From assembly GCA_021325525.1 (NCBI GenBank), contig JAJPHB010000067.1, forward strand, positions 1-64,000: DNA of 64,000 bases, given 5' to 3'. The stretch's first letter is position 1; each line of letters opens with the position of its first letter. The translations under genes and the position numbers were made by a program. This stretch comes from Alphaproteobacteria bacterium. GTDB taxonomy: Bacteria > Pseudomonadota > Alphaproteobacteria > ATCC43930 > CGMCC-115725. The notes below the pieces were generated by a model that saw only the letters and a program-made list of their open reading frames with translations, was not told the DNA's origin and did not search any database. Shown piece by piece: positions 47,138-59,137 of this stretch.

Positions 47138-47533
47138 ATGACCGCGGTCGTACTCGTCATTCACCTTATCCTCGCCGTCGCCATGATCGGCGTCGTCCTC
47201 CTGCAGAAGAGCGAGGGCGGCGGGCTCGGCATCGGCGGCGGCGGCATGTCGGGCTTCATGACGGGCCGGTCGACGGCGAACCTCTTGACGCGGACGACAG
47301 CGATCTTGGCCGCCGGCTTCTTCGCCACCAGCATTGCGCTCGCCTTCCTCGCCGGCACCGGCGGCACGCCGCGCTCCATCATGGATCGCCTGCCGCCCGC
47401 CTCGGGCGCGCCGGCGGCGCCGGCGCCCGGAGCCCCCGCCAATTCCGCTCCGGCAACGCCGGCAGCGCCGTCCTCCTCTCCGGCCCCGGCGCCCGCCCAG
47501 CCGGCGACGCCGAGCGTTCCGCTGGCGAAGTAG
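47138..47533 (+). CDS. secG: Preprotein translocase subunit SecG
   Basis: 131 residues. Two transmembrane helices (about 3-20 and 52-74) separated by the SecG loop VLLQKSEGGGLGIGGGG. The C-terminal 50 residues are a low-complexity Ala/Pro/Ser tail, longer than in E. coli but usual in Alphaproteobacteria. SecG stabilises the SecYE channel. The ATG at 47138 is chosen for the family start; an in-frame ATG at 47120 is possible. Confidence 0.93.
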   Translation: MTAVVLVIHLILAVAMIGVVLLQKSEGGGLGIGGGGMSGFMTGRSTANLLTRTTAILAAGFFATSIALAFLAGTGGTPRSIMDRLPPASGAPAAPAPGAPANSAPATPAAPSSSPAPAPAQPATPSVPLAK

Positions 47534-47543
47534 CCGGGCGCGA

Positions 47544-47578
47544 GCACGGCCCCGTGCGGCGCCGGGAAAGACCCGGCG
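47544..47578 (+). other. Two tandem hairpins between secG and pyrG
   Basis: GCACGG-CC-CCGTGC (47544-47557) and CGCCGGG-AAAGA-CCCGGCG (47560-47578) are perfect stems; CTCTTTTC follows about 8 nt later. The second stem with the weak T-run could partly terminate secG transcription before pyrG. CTP-dependent pyrG control by initial pyrimidine-run attenuation is known only in Gram-positives, so no such claim is made. Confidence 0.4.
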
Positions 47579-47632
47579 GCGCTGCTCTTTTCGCTGGCGC
47601 TCGCCGGTGCGCTTCACTTAGACTGAAGGTCC

Positions 47633-49258
<1,626 letters not shown>

Positions 49259-49282
49259 GCGGGAAGAGGTGAGCCCCATTCG

Positions 49283-50119
49283 ATGACCCCCCCTCGCCAC
49301 ATCACGGTCGGCTCCGTCACGATCGGCAACGACCTGCCGCTCGCCCTCATCGCCGGGCCGTGCCAGATCGAGAGCCGCGGCCATGCTTTCGAGATGGCCG
49401 AGGCGCTCGTCGAGATGACGCGGCGCCTCGGCATCGGCCTCGTCTACAAGAGCTCCTTCGACAAGGCCAATCGCAGCGCTATCGGCACGGCCCGCGGGAT
49501 CGGCATGCCGGAGGGCCTCGCCGTGCTAGCGGCGGTGCGCGAGCGCTTCGGCTGCCCGGTCCTGACCGATGTGCATGCGCCCGAGCAATGCCAGCCTGCG
49601 GCCGAGGCCGTCGACATCCTGCAGATCCCGGCCTTTCTCTGCCGGCAGACCGACCTCGTCCTCGCCGCGGCGCAGACGGGGCGGGCGATCAACGTCAAGA
49701 AGGGGCAGTTCCTCGCCCCCTGGGACGCCGCCAACATCGTCGAGAAGATCGCCTCGACCGGCAACGACAGGGCGATGCTGTGCGAGCGCGGCGTCAGCTT
49801 CGGCTACAACACGCTCATCTCCGACATGCGGGCGCTGCCGATCATGGCGCGCACCGGCTGCCCCATCGTCTTCGATGCGACGCATTCCGTCCAGCAGCCG
49901 GGCGGCCTCGGCAAGGCGAGCGGCGGGCAGCGCGAATTCGTCCCGGTCCTGGCGCGCGCCGCGGTCGCGGTCGGCGTCGCCGCGGTCTTCATGGAAACGC
50001 ATCAGGACCCAGACCATGCGCCCTCGGACGGACCCAATATGGTCCATTTGAAGGACATGCCGGCGCTCATCGAGACGCTTCTCGCCTTCGACCGCCTCGC
50101 CAAGGCGCGGCCTCTCTAA
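49283..50119 (+). CDS. kdsA: 3-deoxy-D-manno-octulosonate 8-phosphate synthase
   Basis: 278 residues. Condenses PEP and arabinose 5-phosphate to KDO-8-phosphate for the LPS inner core. Motifs: [56 protein letters not shown]. The Cys in AGPC, where E. coli has an Asn, marks the metal-dependent class II enzyme. It follows pyrG by 24 nt, the usual order. PEP is supplied by the enolase gene next downstream. Confidence 0.96.
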   Translation: MTPPRHITVGSVTIGNDLPLALIAGPCQIESRGHAFEMAEALVEMTRRLGIGLVYKSSFDKANRSAIGTARGIGMPEGLAVLAAVRERFGCPVLTDVHAPEQCQPAAEAVDILQIPAFLCRQTDLVLAAAQTGRAINVKKGQFLAPWDAANIVEKIASTGNDRAMLCERGVSFGYNTLISDMRALPIMARTGCPIVFDATHSVQQPGGLGKASGGQREFVPVLARAAVAVGVAAVFMETHQDPDHAPSDGPNMVHLKDMPALIETLLAFDRLAKARPL

Positions 50120-50122
50120 AGA

Positions 50123-50146
50123 CCCTTTCCCGCTCGCGGGAAGGGG
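50123..50146. repeat. Hairpin downstream of kdsA
   Basis: CCCTTTCCCGC and GCGGGAAGGGG form an 11-bp arm pair with one G-T wobble, 4 nt after the kdsA stop. No T-run follows. It resembles the CCTCTCCC-type intergenic repeats at 56088-56235 more than a true intrinsic terminator. Confidence 0.55.
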
Positions 50147-50196
50147 ATGAGGCGGGCCGCAAGATTCCCATGGAGTCCTTCTTGGCTTCGTGGTGA

Positions 50197-51516
<1,320 letters not shown>

Positions 51517-51544
51517 ACGCCGGCGTCGAATTCTTCGCGGCTGC

Positions 51545-51582
51545 GTCAATTCGCAATTGACCCGGCGACTCGCGCGTGATTC
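51545..51582. promoter_or_regulatory. Palindrome and two GANTC sites in front of ftsB
   Basis: A 17-nt palindrome with perfect 7-bp arms GTCAATT (51545-51551) and AATTGAC (51555-51561) is followed by GACTC (51567-51571) and GATTC (51578-51582), all within 50 nt of the ftsB start. GANTC is the methylation target of the cell-cycle methylase CcrM in Alphaproteobacteria. The region probably holds the ftsB promoter. Confidence 0.45.
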
Positions 51583-51591
51583 TCTAATCGG

Positions 51592-51915
51592 ATGATGGTC
51601 CTGCAGGAGATCAAGCGACGCGCCGGATTCATCGCCGGCCCCGTGCTCGGCATCAGCCTCATGGGCTATTTCGGCTACCATCTCGTGCAGGGCGAGCGCG
51701 GCCTGCTCGCTTGGCTCCGCCTGACGCAGGAGCTGAAGACCGCAACGGCCCAGCTCGCGGCGCTCGATGACGAGCGTAGCACCCTCGACCACCGCGTCGG
51801 CTTGCTGCGTCCGCAGCATATAGATCGCGACATGCTGGACGAGGAGGCGCGGGCGACGCTCAATCTCGCGGGGCCGCACGACATCGTGATCATGCGCGGC
51901 AGCCTGCCGCGCTGA
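51592..51915 (+). CDS. ftsB: Septum formation initiator FtsB/DivIC
   Basis: 107-residue bitopic protein: a short cytoplasmic N-terminus, one transmembrane helix (about 12-32) and a periplasmic coiled coil with heptad leucines (LTQELKTATAQLAALDDERSTL split over four turns), ending with DRDMLDEEARATLNLA, the family's conserved end. It forms the FtsQBL divisome subcomplex. Its place directly after eno supports the call. Two in-frame ATG codons start the gene. Confidence 0.9.
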   Translation: MMVLQEIKRRAGFIAGPVLGISLMGYFGYHLVQGERGLLAWLRLTQELKTATAQLAALDDERSTLDHRVGLLRPQHIDRDMLDEEARATLNLAGPHDIVIMRGSLPR

Positions 51916-52035
51916 CGCCCGCCCAAGGCGCGGTTTTGCCGGCCTGATCCATCGTCTTGCCCACAACTCGGCTGAGCTGGGCTGCGCCACCGCGATCGGC
52001 AGCCGCGGCGTGCGGGTCTCAATGCGAATTCAGGA

Positions 52036-52078
52036 CGATTAACCCGTTTCCGGTTAATCTTTTCTTTTGCATTGCAAA
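52036..52078. promoter_or_regulatory. Two adjacent palindromes upstream of pdhA
   Basis: GATTAACC-N7-GGTTAATC (52036-52058, perfect 8-bp arms) and TTTTGCA-T-TGCAAAA (52064-52078, perfect 7-bp arms) lie 118-160 nt before the pdhA ATG in the AT-rich part of a 280-nt gap. TTGCAT with TATGAA 15 nt later (52066-52092) could be a promoter overlapped by the second palindrome. This suggests dual control of the whole pdh operon. The remaining part of the gap up to 52195 holds no gene. Confidence 0.55.
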
Positions 52079-52195
52079 ACAATGTCTTATGAAAGAATTT
52101 TTTACCCGATGCCATTGCAATCGGCGTATGCGCACGCCATTTTACCGGCGATTTGCAGCCCTCGCGCAGGGCGCGGCTTCACCCCTGGGGGAGTC

Positions 52196-53209
52196 ATGGC
52201 GACGGTCAAGCGGAAACCGAGAGTAGCGCTCCCCGAAGAGGCGCCCGTATCGGCGGCCGAACTCCTCAAATATTACCGCTCGATGCTCCTCATCCGCCGC
52301 TTCGAGGAGAAGGCGGGACAGATGTACGGGATGGGCCTCATCGGCGGCTTCTGCCACCTCTACATCGGCCAGGAGGCGGTCGTCGTCGGCATGATGGCGG
52401 CGGCGAAGGAAGGCGACAGCACCGTCACCTCCTATCGCGACCACGGCCACATGCTGGCCTGCGGCATGGATCCCAAGGGCGTCATGGCCGAGCTGACCGG
52501 CCGCCGCACCGGCTATTCCAAGGGCAAGGGCGGCTCGATGCACATGTTCAGCCGCGAGAAGCGCTTCTTCGGCGGCCACGGCATCGTCGGCGCCCAGGTG
52601 CCGATCGGCACCGGCCTCGCCTTCGCCCACCGCTACAAGAACGATGGCGGCGTCTGCTTCACCTATCTCGGCGACGGCGCCATCAACCAGGGCCAAGTCT
52701 CGGAGAGCTTCAACATGGCGGCTCTCTGGAAGCTCCCGGTCGTCTATGTCATCGAGAACAATCGCTACGGGATGGGCACCTCGGTGCTGCGCGCCTCGGC
52801 GAGCCATGATCTCTATGTGCGCGCCCAGCCCTTCGGCATCCCGGCGATGCAGGTCGACGGCATGAACGTGCTCGCGGTGAAGGCGGCGGCCGATGTCGCG
52901 GTCGAGCATGCCCGCTCGGGCGAGGGGCCTTACGTGCTCGAAATGCTGACCTACCGTTATCGCGGCCATTCGATGTCGGACCCGGCGAAGTACCGCACCA
53001 AGGACGAGGTCAACCGCATGCGGGCCGAGCATGACTGCATCGACCAGGCAAAGAAGCGGCTGCTCGATGGCAATCTCGCGGATGAGAACGAGCTGAAGGC
53101 GATCGACAAGGAGGTCAAGGACCTCGTCGCCGCCGCGGCGCAATTCGCCCAGGACAGCCCCGAGCCCGACCCGTCGGAGCTGTGGACCGACGTGCTGAAG
53201 GAAGCCTGA
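52196..53209 (+). CDS. pdhA: Pyruvate dehydrogenase E1 component, alpha subunit
   Basis: 337 residues. Thiamine diphosphate site: GDGAINQGQVSESFNMAAL and ENNRYGMGTS, the GDG-x-N type motif. SREKRFFGGHGIVGAQVPIGTGLAFA and the phosphorylation-loop-like RYRGHSMSDPAKYR are typical of the heterotetrameric E1. GGGGGAG lies just upstream of the ATG at 52196; in-frame sequence further upstream is not conserved. With pdhB it forms E1, which decarboxylates pyruvate and loads E2. Confidence 0.96.
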   Translation: MATVKRKPRVALPEEAPVSAAELLKYYRSMLLIRRFEEKAGQMYGMGLIGGFCHLYIGQEAVVVGMMAAAKEGDSTVTSYRDHGHMLACGMDPKGVMAELTGRRTGYSKGKGGSMHMFSREKRFFGGHGIVGAQVPIGTGLAFAHRYKNDGGVCFTYLGDGAINQGQVSESFNMAALWKLPVVYVIENNRYGMGTSVLRASASHDLYVRAQPFGIPAMQVDGMNVLAVKAAADVAVEHARSGEGPYVLEMLTYRYRGHSMSDPAKYRTKDEVNRMRAEHDCIDQAKKRLLDGNLADENELKAIDKEVKDLVAAAAQFAQDSPEPDPSELWTDVLKEA

Positions 53210-53254
53210 GCGCATCCGCCGCCACGCGAACTCGCCAATCCTCTGGGGTCATTC

Positions 53255-54667
53255 ATGCCCGTCGAAATCCTGATGCCGGCCCTGTCGCCCACCATGACCG
53301 AGGGCAAGATCGCCAAATGGCTGAAGAGCGAAGGCGATTCCGTCAAGGCGGGGGACGTCCTCGCCGAGATCGAGACCGACAAGGCGACGATGGAGGTCGA
53401 GGCGGTGGACGAGGGCACGCTCGCCAAGATCGTCGTCCCGGCCGGAACCGAGCACGTCGCCGTCAACGCGCCGATCGCGCTCCTCGCCGGCGAGGGAGAG
53501 GATGCGGCGGAGATCGCCAAGGCCGGCCCCCGGGAGCCCGCTCCCGCACCCTCGACGCCCGCCGAGGAGGCGCCGGTCGAGGAGGTGGCGAAGACGAAGG
53601 CCCCGCAGCCTGGTCCGGTCGCCGGCCGCGCGGCCGCGCAGTTCCGCGGGGCGCCGGCGAGCGAGCCCGAATGGACGGGGAAGACGGCGACGATGACCGT
53701 ACGCGATGCGCTGCGCGACGCCATGGCCGAGGAGATGCGGCGCGACGACACCGTCTTCCTCATGGGCGAGGAGGTCGCCGAATATCAGGGCGCCTACAAG
53801 GTGAGCCAGGGGCTCCTGCAGGAATTCGGGCCGCGCCGCGTCGTCGACACGCCCATCACAGAGCATGGCTTCACCGGCCTCGGCGTCGGCGCCGCCTTCG
53901 GCGGGCTGCGGCCCATCGTCGAATTCATGACCTGGAACTTCGCCATGCAGGCGATGGACCAGATCATCAACTCAGCGGCGAAGACACTCTATATGTCGGG
54001 CGGCCAGATGGGCTGCCCCATCGTCTTTCGCGGCCCCAACTCGATCGCCTCCCGCGTCGCGGCGCAGCATTCGCAATGCTATGCGAGCTGGTATGCGCAT
54101 GTGCCGGGCTTGAAGGTGGTCGCCCCCTATACCGGCGCCGACCACAAGGGGCTCCTCAAATCGGCGATCCGCGACCCCAATCCCGTCATCTTCCTCGAGC
54201 ACGAGCTGGTCTACGGCCAGAGCTTCGAGGTGCCGATCGAAGGCGATTTCACCGTCCCGATCGGTAAGGCGCGGATCGCGCGGCCGGGCGATGGCGTCAC
54301 CATCATCGCCTTCTCGCGCATGGTGCAGATCGCGATGGAGGCGGCGCAGAAGCTCGCGGAAGAGGGCATCTCGGCCGAGGTCATCGATTTGCGCACGATC
54401 CGGCCGCTCGATGTCGAGACGATCGTCGCGTCAGTGAAGAAGACCAACCGGATCGTCTCGGTCGAGGAGGGGTGGGCGACGGCCGGCATCGGCTCGGAGA
54501 TCGCGGCGCTCGTCATGGAGCATGCCTTCGACTGGCTCGACGCGCCGCTCCGCCGCGTCGCCGGCAAGGATGTGCCGTTGCCCTATGCCGCCAATCTCGA
54601 GCGCCTCGCCGTTCCGCAAGTCGAGGATGTCATCGCCGCCGCCAAGGACGTCGGCTACCGCGCCTAG
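53255..54667 (+). CDS. pdhB: Pyruvate dehydrogenase E1 component, beta subunit with N-terminal lipoyl domain
   Basis: 470 residues, about 140 longer than a plain E1 beta. Residues 1-78 form a lipoyl domain with the lipoylated lysine in [10 protein letters not shown], followed by a Pro/Ala/Glu-rich linker and, from about 148, the transketolase-like E1 beta body ([38 protein letters not shown], then [11 protein letters not shown]-type sequence, here [12 protein letters not shown]). The fused lipoyl domain is an alphaproteobacterial trait. Its DNA shares 55 identical nt with pdhC. Confidence 0.96.
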   Translation: MPVEILMPALSPTMTEGKIAKWLKSEGDSVKAGDVLAEIETDKATMEVEAVDEGTLAKIVVPAGTEHVAVNAPIALLAGEGEDAAEIAKAGPREPAPAPSTPAEEAPVEEVAKTKAPQPGPVAGRAAAQFRGAPASEPEWTGKTATMTVRDALRDAMAEEMRRDDTVFLMGEEVAEYQGAYKVSQGLLQEFGPRRVVDTPITEHGFTGLGVGAAFGGLRPIVEFMTWNFAMQAMDQIINSAAKTLYMSGGQMGCPIVFRGPNSIASRVAAQHSQCYASWYAHVPGLKVVAPYTGADHKGLLKSAIRDPNPVIFLEHELVYGQSFEVPIEGDFTVPIGKARIARPGDGVTIIAFSRMVQIAMEAAQKLAEEGISAEVIDLRTIRPLDVETIVASVKKTNRIVSVEEGWATAGIGSEIAALVMEHAFDWLDAPLRRVAGKDVPLPYAANLERLAVPQVEDVIAAAKDVGYRA

Positions 54668-54705
54668 CCCCGCCATCCGGGCACCCGTCTCAAGGGGGAA
54701 GATGA

Positions 54706-56082
54706 ATGCCGATCGAGGTGCTGATGCCCGCCCTCTCGCCGACCATGACCGAGGGCAATCTTGCGAAGTGGCACAAGAAGGAAGGCGATCCCGTCAAATC
54801 GGGCGACGTCATCGCCGAGATCGAGACCGACAAGGCGACGATGGAGGTCGAGGCGGTGGACGAGGGGAGGATGGGCAAGATCGTCGTCCCCGAGGGAGCG
54901 CAGGGCGTCAAGGTCAACGAAGTCATCGCCCTCATTCTGGAGGAGGGCGAGGACGCGGCGGCGCTCGCCGGCTCCGGCAAAGGCGCCGCGGCGAAAGCGC
55001 CGCCGGCGCCGGCGTCCACAGCCGAGACGGCAAAGCGGGCGCCGGCGCCAGCGCCGGAATCCCCGAAGACCGCGCCGCCGCCAGTCGCGGCGGCACGGGC
55101 CGGCGGCAACGGCGCCGATCACGGCGGGCGCCTCTTCGCGAGCCCGCTCGCGCGCCGCATGGCGCAGCAGGCTGGAATCGACCTCGCCCAGCTCAAAGGC
55201 TCGGGGCCGCAGGGCCGCATCGTCAAAGCCGATGTCGAGGCGGCGCTCGGCAAGCCCGGCGCCGCCCGCGCGGCGCCGGCCGCGAAGCCGGCGCCGGTCC
55301 CGGCTGCGCCCGCTGCGGCCGCACCCGCTCCGGCGGCGCCGCCACGGATCGGCGGTCCCTCCTTCGCCAAGCAGCAGGTGGTCGCGGCGGCGGGCAATAT
55401 CCCTTATGCCGAGATCCCGCATACCGGCATGCGGCGGACGATCGCGCGCCGCATGGTGGAATCGAAGCAGAACGTCCCGCATTTCAACCTTACCGTCGAT
55501 TGCGAGATCGACGCCCTCTTGAAAATGCGGGCCGAGCTCAACGCCAAGTCGAGCGACTACAAGATTTCGGTCAACGATTTCGTGATCCGCGCCGCGGCGC
55601 TCACCATGCGCAAGGTGCCGCGCGCCAACGCCTCCTGGAGCGACGAGGCGGTGCTGCAATGGCAGCAGGTCGATATCGCCGTCGCCGTCGCGCTCGAGGA
55701 CGGGCTCATCACCCCCATCGTCAAGCGCGCCGACCAGAAGGGGCTCGCGACCATCGCCGCGGAGATGAAGGATCTCGCGGCGCGCGCCCGCGCCGGCAAG
55801 CTGAAGCTCGAGGAGTTCCAGGGCGGCACCTTCTCGATCTCCAATCTCGGCATGTACGGCATCAAGGATTTCAATGCCGTCATCAACCCGCCGCATGGCT
55901 GCATCCTCGCGGTCGGTGCGGGCGAGCAAAGACCGATCGTCAAGAACGGCGCACTCGCCATCGCGACGGTGATGAGCTGCACGCTCTCCTGCGACCACCG
56001 CGTCGTCGACGGCGCGGTCGGCGCGCAATGGATCGCCGCCTTCAAGGCGATGATCGAAGACCCGCTGACGATGCTGCTTTAG
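54706..56082 (+). CDS. pdhC: Dihydrolipoamide acetyltransferase (E2) of pyruvate dehydrogenase
   Basis: 458 residues: one lipoyl domain (1-78, [10 protein letters not shown]), a Pro/Ala linker, a peripheral-subunit-binding domain (about 143-178, LFASPLARRMAQQAGIDLAQL), a second Ala/Pro linker, and the catalytic acetyltransferase domain from about 225 (TGMRRTIARRMVESKQNVPHF). The catalytic end is SCDHRVVDGAVGAQW (His and Asp). It forms the core of the complex that makes acetyl-CoA for GltA. Confidence 0.97.
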   Translation: MPIEVLMPALSPTMTEGNLAKWHKKEGDPVKSGDVIAEIETDKATMEVEAVDEGRMGKIVVPEGAQGVKVNEVIALILEEGEDAAALAGSGKGAAAKAPPAPASTAETAKRAPAPAPESPKTAPPPVAAARAGGNGADHGGRLFASPLARRMAQQAGIDLAQLKGSGPQGRIVKADVEAALGKPGAARAAPAAKPAPVPAAPAAAAPAPAAPPRIGGPSFAKQQVVAAAGNIPYAEIPHTGMRRTIARRMVESKQNVPHFNLTVDCEIDALLKMRAELNAKSSDYKISVNDFVIRAAALTMRKVPRANASWSDEAVLQWQQVDIAVAVALEDGLITPIVKRADQKGLATIAAEMKDLAARARAGKLKLEEFQGGTFSISNLGMYGIKDFNAVINPPHGCILAVGAGEQRPIVKNGALAIATVMSCTLSCDHRVVDGAVGAQWIAAFKAMIEDPLTMLL

Positions 56083-56087
56083 GTTTT

Positions 56088-56235
56088 CTCCCTCTCCCCG
56101 TGCGGGAGAGGGCCGGGGTGAGGGGGTTCGCCCCGACGAGCGCGATCTCGCGCGCCGCACCATTTCCCCTCACCCTCCCCATGCTGCGCATGGGTCCCCC
56201 CCCTCTCCCGCAAGGGGAGAGGGCGAAAAGGCAAG
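56088..56235. repeat. Composite palindromic repeat between pdhC and lpd
   Basis: Two palindromes, CCCTCTCCCCGTGCGGGAGA (from 56090) and CCCTCTCCCGCAAGGGGAGA (from 56201), face each other. Between them GGGGTGAGGGG and CCCCTCACCCTCCCC are also complementary, so the whole 148 nt can fold as one cruciform. It fills almost all of the pdhC-lpd gap. Similar CCTCTCC/GGAGAGG hairpins occur at 29380-29419 and 50123-50146. Confidence 0.75.
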
Positions 56236-56247
56236 GAGAGCCGCGGA

Positions 56248-57648
56248 ATGGCCGACACCACATTCGACCTCATCGTCATCGGCGGCGGGCCGGGCGGCTA
56301 TGTCGCGGCGATCCGCGCGGCGCAGCTCGGCATGAAAACGGCGGTCGTCGAGCGCGAGCATCTCGGCGGCATCTGCCTCAATTGGGGCTGCATCCCGACG
56401 AAGGCGCTGCTCCGTTCCTCGGAGATCAGCCATCTTCTGCATCACCTCGACCAGTTCGGCTTCTCGGCGAAGGACGTGGCCTACGACACCAAGAAGGTGG
56501 TCGAACGCTCGCGCAAGGTGGCAAAGCAGCTCGCGAACGGCGTCGCGTTCCTCTTGAAGAAGAACAAGGTCACCGTCTTCGACGGCGAGGGCCGGCTCGC
56601 CGGCAAAGGCAAGGTCGCGGTGGCAAAGGGCGGCAAGCCGGTCGCGGACCTCGCCGCCAAGAACATCATCATCGCGACCGGCGCCCGCGCCCGCACCCTG
56701 CCCGGCCTCGAACCCGACGGCAAGCTCGTCTGGACCTACAAGGAGGCGATGGTGCCCGAGACGATGCCGAAATCGGTCCTGGTCGTCGGCTCGGGGGCGA
56801 TCGGCATCGAATTCGCCAGCTTCTACCGCAACATGGGCGCCGAAGTGACGGTGGTCGAGGTGCTGGACCGCGTCGTTCCCGCTGAGGACGAGGAGATCTC
56901 CGCCTTCGCCCGCAAGGCTTTCGAGAAGCAGGGGATGAAGATCCACACCGGCGCGACGGTGAAGGGGCTGAAGCGGAACGCCAACGCCGTCACGGCGACG
57001 ATCGCGGTCGGCAGCAAATCGCTCGAAGTGGCGGCGGACCGCGTCGTGCTCGCCGTCGGCATCGTCGGCAACGTCGAGAATCTCGGCCTCGAAGGCACCC
57101 GGGTCCGAGTGGAGAAGACCCATATTCTGGTCGATGAATGGCTGGCCACCGACGAGCCCGGGATCTTCGCCATCGGCGATGTGGTGGGTCCGCCATGGCT
57201 CGCGCACAAGGCGAGCCATGAGGGCGTCATCTGCGTCGAGAAGATTGCCGGCCTCAACGATGTGCATCCGCTCGACACTGGCAATGTTCCGGGCTGCACC
57301 TACTGCATGCCGCAGATCGCGAGCGTCGGGCTGACCGAGAAGAAGGCGAGGGAGGCGGGGCGTGAAATCCGGGTCGGCCGCTTCCCCTATATCGGCAACG
57401 GCAAGGCAATCGCGCTCGGCGAGCCCGAAGGGCTCGTCAAGACGATCTTCGATGCCAAAACGGGCGAGCTCCTCGGCGCGCATATGATCGGCGCCGAGGT
57501 GACGGAGCTCATCCAGGGCTACGCCATCGCGAAGACCCTCGAAACGACGGAAGCGGAGCTCATGCACACGATCTTCCCGCATCCGACGCTCTCGGAGATG
57601 ATGCACGAATCCGTGCTTGACGCTTACGGCCGCGCCATCCACTTCTAG
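56248..57648 (+). CDS. lpd: Dihydrolipoamide dehydrogenase (E3)
   Basis: 466 residues. FAD site [18 protein letters not shown]; redox-active disulfide [19 protein letters not shown] site [15 protein letters not shown]; second FAD contact [11 protein letters not shown]-terminal dimer-interface His-Glu pair [11 protein letters not shown]. It reoxidises the lipoyl groups of PdhB/PdhC with NAD. It is cotranscribed with pdhABC, although the composite repeat lies in front and could change relative expression. Confidence 0.97.
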   Translation: MADTTFDLIVIGGGPGGYVAAIRAAQLGMKTAVVEREHLGGICLNWGCIPTKALLRSSEISHLLHHLDQFGFSAKDVAYDTKKVVERSRKVAKQLANGVAFLLKKNKVTVFDGEGRLAGKGKVAVAKGGKPVADLAAKNIIIATGARARTLPGLEPDGKLVWTYKEAMVPETMPKSVLVVGSGAIGIEFASFYRNMGAEVTVVEVLDRVVPAEDEEISAFARKAFEKQGMKIHTGATVKGLKRNANAVTATIAVGSKSLEVAADRVVLAVGIVGNVENLGLEGTRVRVEKTHILVDEWLATDEPGIFAIGDVVGPPWLAHKASHEGVICVEKIAGLNDVHPLDTGNVPGCTYCMPQIASVGLTEKKAREAGREIRVGRFPYIGNGKAIALGEPEGLVKTIFDAKTGELLGAHMIGAEVTELIQGYAIAKTLETTEAELMHTIFPHPTLSEMMHESVLDAYGRAIHF

Positions 57649-57677
57649 ATTTTGCGCCGCCGAGAAAGAAGACCCGA

Positions 57678-58631
57678 ATGCCCGCCCGCCTCGACGCGGA
57701 GACGCCGCGCCACCCGGAAAAGGCGCATCGGCCCGACAGCCCGATCCCGCGCAAGCCCGACTGGATCCGGGTCAAGGCGCCGGTGTCGCGCGAGTATCAC
57801 GAGACGCGAAAGCTCATCCGCGCCAACCGCCTCCACACCGTCTGCGAGGAGGCGGCCTGCCCCAATATCGGCGAGTGCTGGGCGCAGCGTCATGCGACGG
57901 TGATGATCCTCGGCAGCGTCTGCACGCGCGCCTGCACCTTCTGCAATGTCGCGACCGGCCGGCCGGATCTTCTCGATCCGCATGAGCCCGAGCGCGTCGC
58001 CGAGGCGCTGGCCGGGCTCGGCCTCGCCCATGTCGTGGTCACCTCGGTCGACCGCGACGATCTCGATGACGGCGGCGCCGGGCATTTCGCGCGCACCATC
58101 CGCGCCATCCGGGCGCGGGCGCCCGGCACGACCATCGAGGTGCTCACGCCGGATTTCCTGCGCAAGGACGGCGCCGTCGAGCAGGTCGTCGAGGCGAGGC
58201 CCGATGTCTACAACCACAACCTCGAAACCGTGCCGCGCCTTTACGCGACGGTGCGGCCGGGCGCGCGCTACTTCCACTCGCTGCGCCTCCTCGACCGGGT
58301 GAAGCGGCTCGATCCCGCCATCTTCACCAAATCCGGCATCATGGTCGGGCTCGGCGAGGAGAAGGGCGAGGTTCTGCAGGTGATGGACGATCTGCGCGCG
58401 GCCGAGGTCGATTTCCTCACCATCGGCCAATATCTGCAGCCGACGCCGAAGCATCACGCCGTGGAGCGCTTCGTCACGCCGGAGGAGTTCGATTCCTATC
58501 GCAAGCACGCGCAGGGCAAGGGCTTCCTCATGGTCGCCGCCTCGCCCTTGACGCGCTCCTCCTATCACGCCGGCGACGATTTCGCGAAGCTGCGTGCCGC
58601 GCGCGAGGCCAAGCTCGCCGCCTCGGGTTGA
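57678..58631 (+). CDS. lipA: Lipoyl synthase
   Basis: 317 residues, radical SAM enzyme that inserts two sulfur atoms into octanoyl-lysine. Both iron-sulfur motifs are present: auxiliary cluster [12 protein letters not shown] (Cx4Cx5C) and radical SAM cluster CTRACTFC (Cx3Cx2C), plus the C-terminal RSSYHAG serine motif. It starts 29 nt after lpd, so the modifying enzyme is made with its lipoyl-domain substrates. An ATG at 57678 is used. Confidence 0.97.
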   Translation: MPARLDAETPRHPEKAHRPDSPIPRKPDWIRVKAPVSREYHETRKLIRANRLHTVCEEAACPNIGECWAQRHATVMILGSVCTRACTFCNVATGRPDLLDPHEPERVAEALAGLGLAHVVVTSVDRDDLDDGGAGHFARTIRAIRARAPGTTIEVLTPDFLRKDGAVEQVVEARPDVYNHNLETVPRLYATVRPGARYFHSLRLLDRVKRLDPAIFTKSGIMVGLGEEKGEVLQVMDDLRAAEVDFLTIGQYLQPTPKHHAVERFVTPEEFDSYRKHAQGKGFLMVAASPLTRSSYHAGDDFAKLRAAREAKLAASG

Positions 58632-58648
58632 GGCCGGCGGAAAAGCGC

Positions 58649-59137
58649 ATGCCGACCCACGCCGAGCAGCGGGTCCTGCCCTATACGCCCGAGCAGCTCT
58701 TCGACCTCGTCGCCGACGTCGAACGCTACCCCGAATTCCTGCCCTGGTGCCGCGGCGCACGCATCCGCGAGCGGCGCGGGAACGTCATCGTCGCCGACCT
58801 CCTCATCGGCTTCAAGATGGTGCGCGAGCGCTTCACTTCGAAAGTGGCGCTGAGCCCGCCGCACCGCATCGACGTCGCCTATGCCGAGGGTCCATTCCGC
58901 TATCTCGACAACCATTGGGTCTTCGAGCCGGCGGAGGGCGGCAGCTGCCGGATCGATTTCTTCGTCGATTTCGAGTTCCGCTCGCGCGTCCTGCAGAAGC
59001 TGATCGGCGTCCTCTTCAACGAGGCGGTGCGCCGCATGGTCGCGGCCTTCGAAGGGCGGGCGCGCCAGCTCTACGGTGCGCCAGCTGGTCCGGCGCAAGG
59101 CAAGGCCGAGGCCGCGGGAGACAAGCCGCCCACTTAA
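58649..59137 (+). CDS. Coq10/RatA-type START-domain protein
   Basis: 162 residues of the polyketide cyclase/SRPBCC group, ubiquinone-binding Coq10 subgroup: VLPYTPEQLFDLVADVERYPEFLPWCRGARI at the start and LIGFKMVRERFTSKV, FDFFVDFEFRSR-type strands (here IDFFVDFEFRSR) later. Relatives chaperone ubiquinone, or (RatA) were linked to ribosome association. The ATG at 58649 follows GGAAAAG. It ends convergently with the cinA gene, sharing TTAA. Placement behind lipA is standard in Alphaproteobacteria. Confidence 0.88.
   Translation: MPTHAEQRVLPYTPEQLFDLVADVERYPEFLPWCRGARIRERRGNVIVADLLIGFKMVRERFTSKVALSPPHRIDVAYAEGPFRYLDNHWVFEPAEGGSCRIDFFVDFEFRSRVLQKLIGVLFNEAVRRMVAAFEGRARQLYGAPAGPAQGKAEAAGDKPPT

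Noticed and set aside
52038-52056. TTAA...TTAA as a CtrA binding site upstream of pdhA
   Set aside because: The spacing is 11 nt rather than the 7 nt of the CtrA consensus; kept only as a palindrome.
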